Counted from the stretch's first letter, positions 1 through 7,934 are shown. The stretch is 24,607 nt of DNA from Bacillota bacterium (GCA_023405135.1 JAEXYZ010000058.1:1-24607); one strand, 5' to 3'. Translations and numbers: made by a program. The notes: a model not told the origin generated them from the letters alone.

Positions 1-171
1 GATAACAACAGTTAAGAAGATAATTGGAGCAATTAACATTTTAATTAATTTAATAAATAGATCCGCTAATATTTTTAAACTTGCTCCAAATTCAGGCCAA
101 ATTGCACCGACAATAATACCTAATATAATTGCGGCAATAACTTGAGCCGTTAAATTCTTAATGATTTTCAT
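1..171 (-). CDS. dctP: C4-dicarboxylate:cation symporter, N-terminal part (cut by window edge)
   Basis: This is the first 57 residues of a sodium/proton:dicarboxylate symporter (SDF family, like B. subtilis DctP/DctA and GltP); the rest lies left of the window. The visible part has a hydrophobic first helix, then the family-typical PEFGASLK and FIKLIKMLIAPIIFLTVV stretches. I chose the ATG at 171 because AAGGAGG at 181-187 lies nine bases upstream; an in-frame ATG at 180 would touch that site. The symporter should import succinate, fumarate or malate through the membrane. In B. subtilis it also works as a co-sensor with DctB and DctS, whose homologues lie next to it here. The family call is firm; substrate and symbol rest on context. 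Confidence 0.88.
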   Translation of the reverse strand, partial: MKIIKNLTAQVIAAIILGIIVGAIWPEFGASLKILADLFIKLIKMLIAPIIFLTVVI

Positions 172-203
172 TTCTACCATCCTCCTTAAATCGCGAATTT
201 TTA

Positions 204-217
204 TGATATCGCTTTCA
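204..217. promoter_or_regulatory. Candidate CcpA cre site before the symporter gene
   Basis: TGATATCGCTTTCA matches the Bacillus cre consensus TGWAANCGNTNWCA at 13 of 14 positions (fourth base T instead of A). It lies 33-46 bases upstream of the symporter ATG, where CcpA binding would block transcription. Glucose repression of C4-dicarboxylate uptake is known in Bacillus. The match is seen in the sequence; function is inferred. Confidence 0.5.
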
Positions 218-222
218 TTGAC

Positions 223-240
223 ACTATCATAACTGATAGT
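223..240. promoter_or_regulatory. 18-base palindrome, possible operator
   Basis: ACTATCA-TAAC-TGATAGT is a perfect inverted repeat with 7-base arms, about 50-70 bases upstream of the symporter start and next to the cre-like site. There is no T-tract, so it looks like a DNA-binding site and not a terminator. DctR from this locus is one candidate ligand; that is inference. Confidence 0.35.
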
Positions 241-396
241 TTTCAGAAAAAGCTGTTTAGTTTTTAAAGTTTATATCGTTCATTTCGTTCATTTATATGT
301 GAAAGGTTTCACGAATGCTATAATATCAACGTTTTATCTGTTATATTACTGTTTTAAAAGCATTATTTTTGTTATAGTACAAAAACCTTAAAGCAT

Positions 397-426
397 AAAA
401 AAACTACCTAATTTCCATAGGTAGTT
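397..426 (-). terminator. Intrinsic terminator after dctB
   Basis: Read on the minus strand, AACTACCT and AGGTAGTT form an 8-base-pair stem with a 9-base loop, followed by a run of T. It starts about 20 bases after the dctB stop codon. It separates dctB from the symporter gene, so the two minus-strand genes are probably separate transcripts. Confidence 0.8.
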
Positions 427-447
427 AAATAATGTTCATTTTGTTCA

Positions 448-1506
448 TTAGGGAAGAAAAGTATCTTTATTTAGTTCATGTAAAATTTCCTCTAAATACT
501 CACCATTTACTTCATTATTATATACTTCATAAATTGGTTGTAATTTCTCTCTCCAGCGCTGTCTCTGATCATTGTCTAATTCATAGATATGAATTGTTTT
601 GTTTAATTTAAGCTGTTTTAGGTTTTCATTATTTAATTTTTCAGCTTGATCGAACTGCCATTGTTGCATTTCCTTAAGCGACTGTGTAATAACATTCTGA
701 ATTTTTGTATCTAAACTATCCCAAAAATCTTTATTGATCATTACTGCATAACAAAGAATTCCATGATTTGAGATCGTAATATAATTTTCCATTGTATGAA
801 ATTGCTTCGAATAAATATTTGAAATTGTATTTTCTTGTGCATCAATCATGTTATTTTCTAAATCATAATAAACGTCGCCAAATGAGGAAGCATAAGGCTC
901 TGCACCTAACAGCTTAAATTGCTGTCTAAGAATATTACTAGGCATCATTCTCAGACGTTTCCCTTCGAAATCTTCTATTTTCGTAATAGATTGATTTGAA
1001 GCAATTTGTTTAAAGCCATTACTCCAAAATGTTAATCCTTTCACATTAATTTGTTCTAATTCTTCTAACATTTTTTTGCTAAGTGGACCACTTAAAACGC
1101 TCTTCAATTGTTCATTATTATCAATAATAAAAGGTAAATCAAGAACTTGCCAATTTGGAAGGGATGATGTCATTTTTGAGAAGGTAGGTGCAATCATCTG
1201 TATTTCATTATTTAATAAAGCGTCCAATTCATTTTTATCGTTGTATAACATGCCATTCGGATACACTTTTACAACAACACGGCCATCACTTTTTTCTTCA
1301 ACAAGTTGTGCAAATTTTTCTGCTGCCATTCCTTTTGGTGTATTCTCTGCTACAACATGACTAAAATTAATAGTGATTTGCTCGCTTAATCCATTCTGTT
1401 CATCATCATAAGGCATCTCAGTTGTAGAAAAAATATTTTGACGATAACCGAAAAGTACGATTAATATAATGATGGTAATAAACGAACCAGATAGAAAATA
1501 TTTCAT
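448..1506 (-). CDS. dctB: DctB-like C4-dicarboxylate binding protein (TRAP DctP family)
   Basis: Extracytoplasmic solute-binding protein of the TRAP DctP family, closely resembling B. subtilis DctB (YdbE). It has an N-terminal hydrophobic signal/anchor (residues about 4-20), then the family motifs FSHVVAENTPKG, VYPNGMLY, TFWSNGFKQ, LRMMPS and QENTISNIYSKQ. In B. subtilis such a protein has no TRAP permease and instead helps the sensor kinase DctS to detect C4-dicarboxylates; the divergent dctSR pair fits that. The open frame continues upstream to a TTG at 1590. I prefer the ATG at 1506 (352 residues) because a good promoter sits inside the extension (1543-1572), GGTGA precedes this ATG by five bases, and the shorter protein matches the usual length. 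ATG 1518 is also possible. Confidence 0.88.
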   Translation of the reverse strand: MKYFLSGSFITIIILIVLFGYRQNIFSTTEMPYDDEQNGLSEQITINFSHVVAENTPKGMAAEKFAQLVEEKSDGRVVVKVYPNGMLYNDKNELDALLNNEIQMIAPTFSKMTSSLPNWQVLDLPFIIDNNEQLKSVLSGPLSKKMLEELEQINVKGLTFWSNGFKQIASNQSITKIEDFEGKRLRMMPSNILRQQFKLLGAEPYASSFGDVYYDLENNMIDAQENTISNIYSKQFHTMENYITISNHGILCYAVMINKDFWDSLDTKIQNVITQSLKEMQQWQFDQAEKLNNENLKQLKLNKTIHIYELDNDQRQRWREKLQPIYEVYNNEVNGEYLEEILHELNKDTFLP

Positions 1507-1542
1507 AGGCTTCACCATAAGATTGTCAAATTTTATATTATC

Positions 1543-1572
1543 ATTATAAACAGAAGTGTAAGGTTGAAACAA
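1543..1572 (-). promoter_or_regulatory. Probable sigma-A promoter of dctB
   Basis: On the minus strand, TTGTTT (1572-1567) and TATAAT (1548-1543) are separated by 18 bases, giving a leader of about 30 bases to the ATG at 1506. This lies within the N-terminal extension of the longest frame, so it argues against a TTG start at 1590. Read by eye only. Confidence 0.55.
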
Positions 1573-1629
1573 TAAATCTTTATTTAGCAAATAATATTAC
1601 CTGAATGTGTTACGAAAAGGAGGATGAAA

Positions 1630-3228
1630 ATGAAAAAACAAAGACTATCTGTAAATGGAAAAATAATGTTTTTAACATTTTTCATTATTGCCTTTTCTTT
1701 TTTAGTAGCAGGTACATTTGTATTAGGGAGTTTATTAAAAGAAAATGAGGAAAATACAGGACAAGATGCAATGCTTGTAGCTCGCACAGTTGCTTATTTA
1801 CCTGAAATAAAAACTTATTTACAAAGTGAAAATATTCAAGTGGCAGCTAAAGAAATAAACAAAATAATTGAAGAAATACGTTATATTAATAAAGCGGATT
1901 ATATCGTCATAATGAATATGGAACGTGTGAAATATTCTCATCCTTCTAAGGAACAAATCGGCCAAATTAGTGAATCAACTGACATGAATGCAGCATTTGC
2001 CGAGAATTATTATGTGTCTAAAGCAAAGGGAGAAGAAGGAACGATGATTCGTGCCTTTGTTCCAATTATGAATAACAACAATAAACAAATAGGTATAGTA
2101 GTCGTTGGCTTTGCCTTACCAACCTTTGCACAATTAATGACTGATTATCAAAATGAAGTTTTTATTACAATCGCATTATCTATTTTGTTTAGTATTTGGG
2201 GTGCTCATACATTAGGACGTCATATTAAGAAACAGATGTTTGGATTAGAGCCTCACGAAATTTCTAAAATGTATGTAGAAAGAACGGAAACGTTTAATGC
2301 TATGCATGAAGGAATTATTGCGATAGATAAAGATTTTAAAATTACAATTTTCAATAAAAAAGCAAGTGAATTATTAGGGGTCGAGGGAGATCCTGCTGCA
2401 AAAATTGGTAAAAATATTTTCGATGTATTACCAGATACAAGATTACCGGAAATCGTAATATCGGGCCGACCAGTTTACGATCAAGAACTTTACATAAATA
2501 ATCATAGTATAATTAGTAATCGAATTCCGATTATTGTCAATGGAAAAAAAGTAGGAGCACTAGCAGTATTTAAAGATTTAACAGCCTTTAAACAGCTTGC
2601 AGAAGAATTAACTGGAGTTAAGGCGTTTGTACAAGCATTACGTGTACAAACCCATGAGTATAAAAATAAATTGCATACAATTGCGGGGCTTTTACATTTA
2701 GGGCACACAAAACAAGCGCTAGAATATTTATCACAAGTGAAAGACGAACATGAAAGTGTAACGAAATTTTTAAATGAACGTATTTATAACGAAAATATAT
2801 CAGGGTTACTTTTAAGCAAAATAAGTCGTGGTAAAGAATTAGGTATAACGGTAACGATTGATAAAGAGAGTAGATTTACAAAATTCCCTTCAAAATTAGA
2901 TCACCACGATTTCGTTGTATTATTTGGCAATTTAATTGAAAATGCCTTTGATTCGTTAACCGTTGTCGATAAAGAAGACAAAGAGATCACGATTTCTATT
3001 GATGATAATGATGGAATACTAGCGATTTTAGTAAGTGATAACGGAATAGGTATGTCACAACAAGTACAATCTCGTATTTTTGAAAGTGGATTTTCTACAA
3101 AGGCAAAAGAAAATAGAGGAATTGGTTTATTTTTAGTAAACGAAATTGTAAACAAAGGGAACGGTTCAATGGAAGTTATAAGTGAAGAAAATAAAGGAAC
3201 GACATTTATCATTACATTTGAAATATAG
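1630..3228 (+). CDS. dctS: Sensor histidine kinase, DctS/CitA/DcuS type
   Basis: Membrane sensor kinase of 532 residues that should detect C4-dicarboxylates outside the cell and phosphorylate the regulator encoded next. Order of parts: short cytoplasmic tail, membrane helix 1 (about 12-35), extracytoplasmic sensor domain of the PhoQ/DcuS/CitA fold (about 36-175), membrane helix 2 (about 177-196), cytoplasmic PAS domain (about 220-320), phosphoacceptor region THEYKNKLHTI with the likely phospho-His at about 342, then a HATPase domain with N box NLIENAFDS, G1 DNGIGM and G2 GIGLFLV. The start at 1630 has AAGGAGG six bases upstream; the in-frame ATG at 1624 is directly against that site. The gene diverges from dctB and is followed by dctR after 15 bases. 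The ligand is inferred from neighbours. Confidence 0.9.
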   Translation: MKKQRLSVNGKIMFLTFFIIAFSFLVAGTFVLGSLLKENEENTGQDAMLVARTVAYLPEIKTYLQSENIQVAAKEINKIIEEIRYINKADYIVIMNMERVKYSHPSKEQIGQISESTDMNAAFAENYYVSKAKGEEGTMIRAFVPIMNNNNKQIGIVVVGFALPTFAQLMTDYQNEVFITIALSILFSIWGAHTLGRHIKKQMFGLEPHEISKMYVERTETFNAMHEGIIAIDKDFKITIFNKKASELLGVEGDPAAKIGKNIFDVLPDTRLPEIVISGRPVYDQELYINNHSIISNRIPIIVNGKKVGALAVFKDLTAFKQLAEELTGVKAFVQALRVQTHEYKNKLHTIAGLLHLGHTKQALEYLSQVKDEHESVTKFLNERIYNENISGLLLSKISRGKELGITVTIDKESRFTKFPSKLDHHDFVVLFGNLIENAFDSLTVVDKEDKEITISIDDNDGILAILVSDNGIGMSQQVQSRIFESGFSTKAKENRGIGLFLVNEIVNKGNGSMEVISEENKGTTFIITFEI

Positions 3229-3243
3229 TTAGGGGAGTAAAAG

Positions 3244-3945
3244 GTGGATAAAATTAAAGTGCTATTTGTAGAAGATGACCCTATGGTAAGAGAAGTAAAT
3301 CGTCAATTTATTGAGCGTGTTGAGGGTTTTCAAGTCATTGCGATGTGCGGTAATGGTGTTGAAGGATATAACAAAATCGTTGAGTTAAAGCCAGATTTAG
3401 TCATAATGGATATTTTTATGCCAGAGCAAGACGGTCTTATAACGCTTCGAAAAATTCGTTCTAACAATTTGCCCGTAGATGTCATTACTGTAACTGCTGC
3501 TAATGATATGCAAACGATTCAACAAATTTTGCATCTTGGTGTGTATGACTATATAATGAAGCCCTTTACTTTTGAACGTATTCAACAAACGTTGCTAAAT
3601 TATTATCAATTTAAATTGAAGACAAAAGGTGTCCAAGATTTAACTCAACAACAATTGGACGAAATGATTCATCCATATTTAGTAGAGATGGATGATGTAG
3701 TTGAAAATAAAACACTTCAGATAACTGATTTGCCGAAAGGATTTAATCGCTCTACATTAGATAAAGTATTGAATTTTGTAAAAGATTCAAAGGATGGGGC
3801 TTCCGCTGATGAAGTTGCAGCAGGTATTGGTGTAGCTCGAGTTACAGCAAGACGCTATTTAGATTTTCTTGAAAAGCATAATTTCATTAAAGTTGATGTT
3901 CATTATGGAGGAGTAGGGAGACCTATTAATCAATATTTTGTTTAA
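3244..3945 (+). CDS. dctR: Response regulator, DctR/CitB/DcuR type
   Basis: Two-domain DNA-binding response regulator, 233 residues. The receiver domain (about 1-120) has the acidic pair D11/D12, phosphoacceptor D56 in IMDIFMP, T84 and K106 in MKPF. The C-terminal part (about 170-233) holds a helix-turn-helix (DEVAAGIGVARVTARRYLDFL) and the ending GGVGRPINQYF usual for the CitB/DcuR/DctR group. The start is GTG, with AGGGGAG six bases upstream. It is co-transcribed with dctS (15-base gap) and followed by a strong terminator. By analogy with B. subtilis it should activate the dicarboxylate symporter gene at the left edge. Family is certain; target is inferred. Confidence 0.9.
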   Translation: MDKIKVLFVEDDPMVREVNRQFIERVEGFQVIAMCGNGVEGYNKIVELKPDLVIMDIFMPEQDGLITLRKIRSNNLPVDVITVTAANDMQTIQQILHLGVYDYIMKPFTFERIQQTLLNYYQFKLKTKGVQDLTQQQLDEMIHPYLVEMDDVVENKTLQITDLPKGFNRSTLDKVLNFVKDSKDGASADEVAAGIGVARVTARRYLDFLEKHNFIKVDVHYGGVGRPINQYFV

Positions 3946-3954
3946 ACTTCTAGA

Positions 3955-3996
3955 GAACCGTCGCGAATTGATTTTCGACCGGTTCCTTTTCTTTCT
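3955..3996 (+). terminator. Intrinsic terminator after dctSR
   Basis: GAACCG (3955-3960) pairs with CGGTTC (3980-3985), extended by TCG/CGA with a small bulge, then a T-rich run. It lies nine bases after the dctR stop. Confidence 0.75.
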
Positions 3997-4093
3997 GTTT
4001 TAAAACTTACTTCATTCGTACAAATTTCATCCTAATTGCATAAGATAGATTTTAGAATAACCTTCGAAAAAGTATCGAAGAAAGGAGTATCAT

Positions 4094-4657
4094 ATGCGTC
4101 CTCAAAGTTTTCAACCACAAATGCCACAAATGCCACAAATGCCTAGAATGCCACAGGGTCGTCCTTTTAATAATTTTCCAGATCCTATGCAAAATTTTGG
4201 ATTTCAACAGCCTTCCCAGTTTCCACAAGGAATGGGGCCGGGAATTATGCAAGGGATAGCTCAAGGAATGTCTCAAGGAATGTCAAGGGGCATGTCCCCA
4301 AGTATGTTACAAGGTATGCCACAGGGTATGCCACAAGGAGGATTACCAACAGGGAGTTCTTCACCAAGGCTCAATTCATTTATGGAAACAGCAAATCGAT
4401 TTTTATCAACAGCTCAGAGCTTTCAACCATTGATTCAACAGGCAACACCTATGTTCCAAAATTTACCTGCTTTATGGAAATTATATAAAGGGTTTCAAGG
4501 TTTACCTAAATCCCAAAGCAAAGAAGAGGCATCTCCAAGAAAAGAAAGAACTAAAACATCACAATCTGTAAAAACAACTGAAAGAGAAAGACCGGAACCA
4601 ATCACTACAAGACCTTCTGTTCCACGAATTTATCAACCACCTTATAATTTTGAATAA
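4094..4657 (+). CDS. VrrA/YqfQ-like low-complexity protein
   Basis: A 187-residue protein with no catalytic motif, resembling the YqfQ/VrrA family of Bacillales. The N-terminal half is dominated by Met-Pro-Gln and Gln-Gly-Met repeats (MPQMPQMPRMPQ near 10-21; QGM units from about 47 to 78). A more ordinary segment follows (about 85-140, NSFMETANRFLSTAQ onward, possibly amphipathic), then a charged Lys/Arg/Glu/Thr tail ending in a Pro/Tyr-rich stretch. AAAGGAG at 4081-4087 supports the ATG. B. anthracis vrrA is known for its variable-number repeat, and B. subtilis yqfQ is also adjacent to ispH (on the other side of it), so the position supports the call. Function is unknown; no signal peptide or clear membrane helix is seen. 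Confidence 0.75.
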   Translation: MRPQSFQPQMPQMPQMPRMPQGRPFNNFPDPMQNFGFQQPSQFPQGMGPGIMQGIAQGMSQGMSRGMSPSMLQGMPQGMPQGGLPTGSSSPRLNSFMETANRFLSTAQSFQPLIQQATPMFQNLPALWKLYKGFQGLPKSQSKEEASPRKERTKTSQSVKTTERERPEPITTRPSVPRIYQPPYNFE

Positions 4658-4744
4658 AGCTAATAGTGAAAAATCAGTAGGAAGTTTTGTATAAACCGTG
4701 TCGCTCCGTTATAATAAATCTATGTAACAACAAAAGGAGTTGAC

Positions 4745-5716
4745 ATGATGCAAGTCATTAAAATAAATCCAAGAGGGTATTGCTATGGTGTAGTCGATGC
4801 AATGGTGATTGCACGTAATGCCTCATTAGATAAAACATTACCGAGACCTATTTATATATTAGGAATGATCGTACACAATAAACATGTTACGGACGCTTTT
4901 GAAAAGGAAGGAATCATCACATTAGATGGTGCTGACCGTAAACAAATTATAGAACAAGTTGACAAAGGTACTGTAATTTTTACAGCCCATGGAGTTTCAC
5001 CTGAAATTCGTGAAATTGCTAGAAAGAAAGGGCTTGTTTCAATAGATGCCACTTGTCCAGATGTTACAGTAACTCATGAGTTGATTCGTGAAAAGTCTGC
5101 TGAAGGTTATGATATTATTTATATTGGGAAAAAAGGGCATCCAGAACCAGAGGGGGCAATAGGTGTTGCACCGGACCATGTTTTTTTAGTTCAAAACATG
5201 GATGATGTAGATGCACTAGAATTAAAGAATGATAAATTATTAGTAACAAACCAAACTACGATGAGCCAATGGGATGTAAAGCATATAATGGATAGCTTAA
5301 AAGAGAAGTTTCCTCATATCGAAGTTCATGAAGAAATTTGTCTTGCAACCCAAGTTCGTCAGGAAGCAGTCGCTAATCAAGCTGGCTCAGCAGATTTATT
5401 AATCGTTGTAGGGGATCCAAGATCAAATAATTCAAATCGATTAACGCAAGTGTCTGAGGAAATTGCAAATACACCTTCGCACCGTATTGCAGATATATCG
5501 GAACTTAAATTAGAGTGGTTAAAAGGTGTTGAAAAAGTTGCTGTAACTGCAGGTGCATCAACGCCAACACCAATCGTTAAAGAAGTTATTTCGTTTTTAG
5601 AAAAATTTGATCCAAATGATCCATCAACACACGAAATAAATAGAACCGTAACATTAGACAAAATTCTACCGAAAATTAAAGAACCAAAGCCGGTAGAAAA
5701 AATAATGCCTTATTAA
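4745..5716 (+). CDS. ispH: 4-hydroxy-3-methylbut-2-enyl diphosphate reductase IspH
   Basis: Cytosolic iron-sulfur enzyme for the last step of the MEP pathway, reducing HMBPP to IPP and DMAPP. It is almost full-family in character: GYCYGVV near the N terminus, IVHNKHV, FTAHGVSPE, DATCPDVT, GKKGHPEPEGA, NQTTMSQWDV, EICLATQVRQ, VVGDPRSNNSNR and GASTPTP. C13, C104 and C199 are the expected [4Fe-4S] ligands. Length (323) is normal; a short Lys/Pro-rich tail extends the C terminus. Two consecutive ATGs (4745, 4748) follow AAAAGGAG; spacing slightly favours the second. It is a single-gene unit, ended by the terminator at 5729. Confidence 0.97.
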   Translation: MMQVIKINPRGYCYGVVDAMVIARNASLDKTLPRPIYILGMIVHNKHVTDAFEKEGIITLDGADRKQIIEQVDKGTVIFTAHGVSPEIREIARKKGLVSIDATCPDVTVTHELIREKSAEGYDIIYIGKKGHPEPEGAIGVAPDHVFLVQNMDDVDALELKNDKLLVTNQTTMSQWDVKHIMDSLKEKFPHIEVHEEICLATQVRQEAVANQAGSADLLIVVGDPRSNNSNRLTQVSEEIANTPSHRIADISELKLEWLKGVEKVAVTAGASTPTPIVKEVISFLEKFDPNDPSTHEINRTVTLDKILPKIKEPKPVEKIMPY

Positions 5717-5728
5717 TTTAATGATCCG

Positions 5729-5767
5729 AAAGTACAATTCAACATCCAAATTGAATTGTACTTTTTT
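5729..5767 (+). terminator. Intrinsic terminator after ispH
   Basis: AAGTACAATTCAA (5730-5742) and TTGAATTGTACTT (5751-5763) form a perfect 13-base-pair stem with an 8-base loop, followed by T residues. Confidence 0.9.
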
Positions 5768-5823
5768 GTTTTAAATAAATTATAGGGGAGTACTTATAAA
5801 GATTTTTATATAGTGTAGGTGAT

Positions 5824-5970
5824 GTGAGCGGGCTAAGCAGACAAGCCGCAGAGCCACGTTGTGTCTTTACGACTTGTCTTTGTGCTTTGTGTAATGCCCG
5901 CTCACAAATTAGCTGTGCTTCTAATTCTTCTAATATATTTCGCAGCTTACAGTGGTAGACTGCGTTTACT
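5824..5970. repeat. Structured intergenic repeat, copy 1
   Basis: A perfect 10-base inverted repeat, GTGAGCGGGC (5824-5833) and GCCCGCTCAC (5896-5905), encloses TGTGCTTTGTGTAA (5881-5894). About 35 bases further on comes CGCAGCTTACAGTGGTAGAC (5941-5960). The same order of motifs recurs at 14941-15042, in another intergenic gap. No coding frame explains this. The boundaries are estimates from the shared motifs. Confidence 0.55.
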
Positions 5971-6014
5971 TATATTTCTTAAAACAACTTTAACAAAAGA
6001 AATAACATTTTTGT

Positions 6015-6321
6015 TTACAAAAAAATTGTTAGCTGCCTTTTCCCTGTTTCGATACTTTCAACTGAAAATGTATTAAGACCATTTTCTTTTGAAATTGTAT
6101 TAATAATTTCATTAATTTTTACCATCAATGTATTTGCTTGGTAATGAAAGGGCTTTTTCATCAGAAGAGTAAACTGTGTACTGTATTCTTCGTTCTAGAG
6201 AGTAACCGCTTTTTATCAACTTATAAATTATTTTCTTAGTTAATTTAACTTCTTCAATGTTCGTGTATATTTCTTCAATTTTCTTTATTTCCTCAGCAGT
6301 AGCGAACGAAGGGGGATTCTC
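6015..6321 (-). pseudogene. Possible decayed gene (fragments in two frames)
   Basis: On the minus strand an open stretch runs from about 6321 to a stop at 6112 and encodes a peptide of normal-looking composition (for example TAEEIKKIEEIYTNIEE and KSGYSLERRIQYTVYSSDEK). It has no start codon in its own frame, but an ATG at 6323 would read into it if the C5 tract at 6311-6315 had one more base. A second frame opens at 6125 by overlapping the first (MVKINEIINTISKENG, ending TGKRQLTIFL, stop 6017-6015). The pattern resembles one small gene broken by frameshifts. No family is recognised, and there is no good ribosome binding site. It could be chance; confidence is low. Confidence 0.3.
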
Positions 6322-6514
6322 ATTATTTTATAATAATTAAAGAGGGAAATAATATGAGAAATTTTCTCTTTTTAATTCCTCCTTCTTTAAAAAGTATTAT
6401 AATCAGTTTTTTAATAAAACATTATTATAGTAGCATCATCACTATCTTCAATAAGGTATATTTTGGATAACCTGAATTAATTAAATATTCCAAAAGCCTT
6501 GGGATTATTGGACT

Positions 6515-6559
6515 TTGACAGTTGTTTGGTTGTGCTTTGTGTTATCGAGATGATACAAT
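6515..6559 (+). promoter_or_regulatory. Promoter region of cshB
   Basis: A TACAAT -10-like hexamer at 6554-6559 lies 18 bases after TTGTGC (6530-6535). TTGACA at 6515-6520 is an alternative -35 with a poorer -10 (TGTTAT, 6540-6545). Either would give a short leader before the cshB ATG at 6586. The rest of the gap from 6322 to 6514 shows only A+T-rich sequence and an imperfect hairpin near 6337-6382. Confidence 0.4.
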
Positions 6560-6585
6560 ATGTAGCATATTAGGAGGTACGAAAT

Positions 6586-7884
6586 ATGTCGAAATATACA
6601 GATTATGATTTTAAGCCGTTTTTAAAGGACGCAATTGCAAAACTTGGCTTTACAGAACCCACACCCATACAAAAAGAAATGATTCCACTCATTCTTAAAG
6701 GGAAAAGTGCGATTGGACAGGCGCATACGGGAACAGGTAAAACCCACAGTTTTCTATTGCCAATTGTTCAACGTATAAACGAAGAAAAACAAGAAGTACA
6801 AGCTGTCATTACATCTCCAACTCGTGAATTAGCTCAACAAATTTTCGATGCTTTAGGTCAATTGATAGAAGAAACAAATATACAAGCGAAATTGTTAATT
6901 GGTGGTACAGACAAACAACGCACAATTGATAAATTAAAAACACAGCCACAAATCGTTGTTGGAACTCCTGGACGTATTCGAGATTTAGTTGCTGAAGGTG
7001 CATTACTTGTTCATACTGCACCAATTTTAGTAGTCGATGAAGCTGACTTAGCATTTGATATGGGCTTTATTGAAGATATCGATGGATTTGCGTCACATAT
7101 GCCTGAGAATCTTGAAATGTTTGTCTTCTCTGCAACCATCCCAGTTAAATTACAGCCATTCTTGAAAAAATATATGGAATCTCCAATCCATATTCATATG
7201 AATGATAAAAAACCAGTAGCAGAGAACATTGATTTTATACTAGTTCCTGTTCGTTCAAAATCGCGTAATCGCCGCTTATTGGACGTCATTGAGGCGATTA
7301 ATCCGTATTTAGCGGTTATATTCTGTAATACGAGAAAAACAGCTGAATCAGTTGCTGGATATTTAGCAGAACAAGGAATTCGAGCAGGGCAAATACATGG
7401 GGATTTAAGTCCTCGTGATCGTAAAAAAATGATGAAGCAAATAAGAGATTTGGAATTTCAATATATCGTTGCAACAGATTTAGCAGCTCGTGGCATTGAT
7501 ATTCAAGGTATTTCCCACGTTATCAATTATGAAATTCCAGATGATTTGGAATTCTTCATTCACCGTGTTGGCCGAACAGCTCGTGCAGGTAATAGAGGGA
7601 CTGCAATTACTTTATTCCAACCAGAGGATGAGGATGCAGTAATTCGAGTTGAAAAAATGGGTATTCCATTTGAACAAAAAGATGTAAAAAATGGCGAATG
7701 GATTGAACTAAAAGAACGTCATGCTAGAAAAAATCGTGCAAAACATGAAAATGAGATAGATGTGATTGCGAAATCAAAGGTTCGTAAACCGAAAAAGGTA
7801 AAACCAGGTTATAAACGAAACATGCGTTGGGAAATGGAAAAAATTAAAAAGAAAGAGCGTAAAAAACGTAATCGCATGAAATAA
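6586..7884 (+). CDS. cshB: DEAD-box RNA helicase CshB
   Basis: ATP-dependent RNA helicase of 432 residues that remodels structured RNA; in B. subtilis CshB (YqfR) is linked to cold growth and ribosome assembly. All motifs are present: Q motif GFTEPTPIQ (21-29), Walker A AHTGTGKT (46-53), PTRELA (78-83), TPGR (about 127-130), DEAD (151-154), SAT (182-184), ATDLAARGID (about 296-305) and HRVGRTAR (326-333). The C-terminal 50 residues are a very basic Lys/Arg tail, typical of RNA-binding extensions. GGAGG sits just upstream of the ATG. The position between ispH and nfo matches B. subtilis yqfP-yqfQ-yqfR-yqfS, which supports CshB over CshA. Confidence 0.94.
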   Translation: MSKYTDYDFKPFLKDAIAKLGFTEPTPIQKEMIPLILKGKSAIGQAHTGTGKTHSFLLPIVQRINEEKQEVQAVITSPTRELAQQIFDALGQLIEETNIQAKLLIGGTDKQRTIDKLKTQPQIVVGTPGRIRDLVAEGALLVHTAPILVVDEADLAFDMGFIEDIDGFASHMPENLEMFVFSATIPVKLQPFLKKYMESPIHIHMNDKKPVAENIDFILVPVRSKSRNRRLLDVIEAINPYLAVIFCNTRKTAESVAGYLAEQGIRAGQIHGDLSPRDRKKMMKQIRDLEFQYIVATDLAARGIDIQGISHVINYEIPDDLEFFIHRVGRTARAGNRGTAITLFQPEDEDAVIRVEKMGIPFEQKDVKNGEWIELKERHARKNRAKHENEIDVIAKSKVRKPKKVKPGYKRNMRWEMEKIKKKERKKRNRMK

Positions 7885-7934
7885 TGCGGCCCGTAAATAC
7901 GATACGATTTATATAAAAATAGGAGGACTTGAGA

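Noticed and set aside
299..312. GTGAAAGGTTTCAC as a cre site
   Set aside because: The arms fit loosely but the centre is two bases too short and lacks CG; the site at 204-217 is a much better match.
1507..1590. N-terminal extension of DctB starting from TTG 1590
   Set aside because: It contains a TTGTTT-18-TATAAT promoter, has a poor ribosome binding site, and the shorter start gives a normal signal-anchor and family length.
4052..4276. Minus-strand 74-residue ORF rich in His/Trp/Leu
   Set aside because: Shadow of the Met-Pro-Gln repeats of the VrrA-like gene.
5861..6076. Plus-strand 71-residue ORF in the gap after ispH
   Set aside because: No ribosome binding site; it covers the structured repeat and the antisense of the putative gene remnant, and its Leu/Phe-rich composition is typical of a shadow of A+T-rich DNA.
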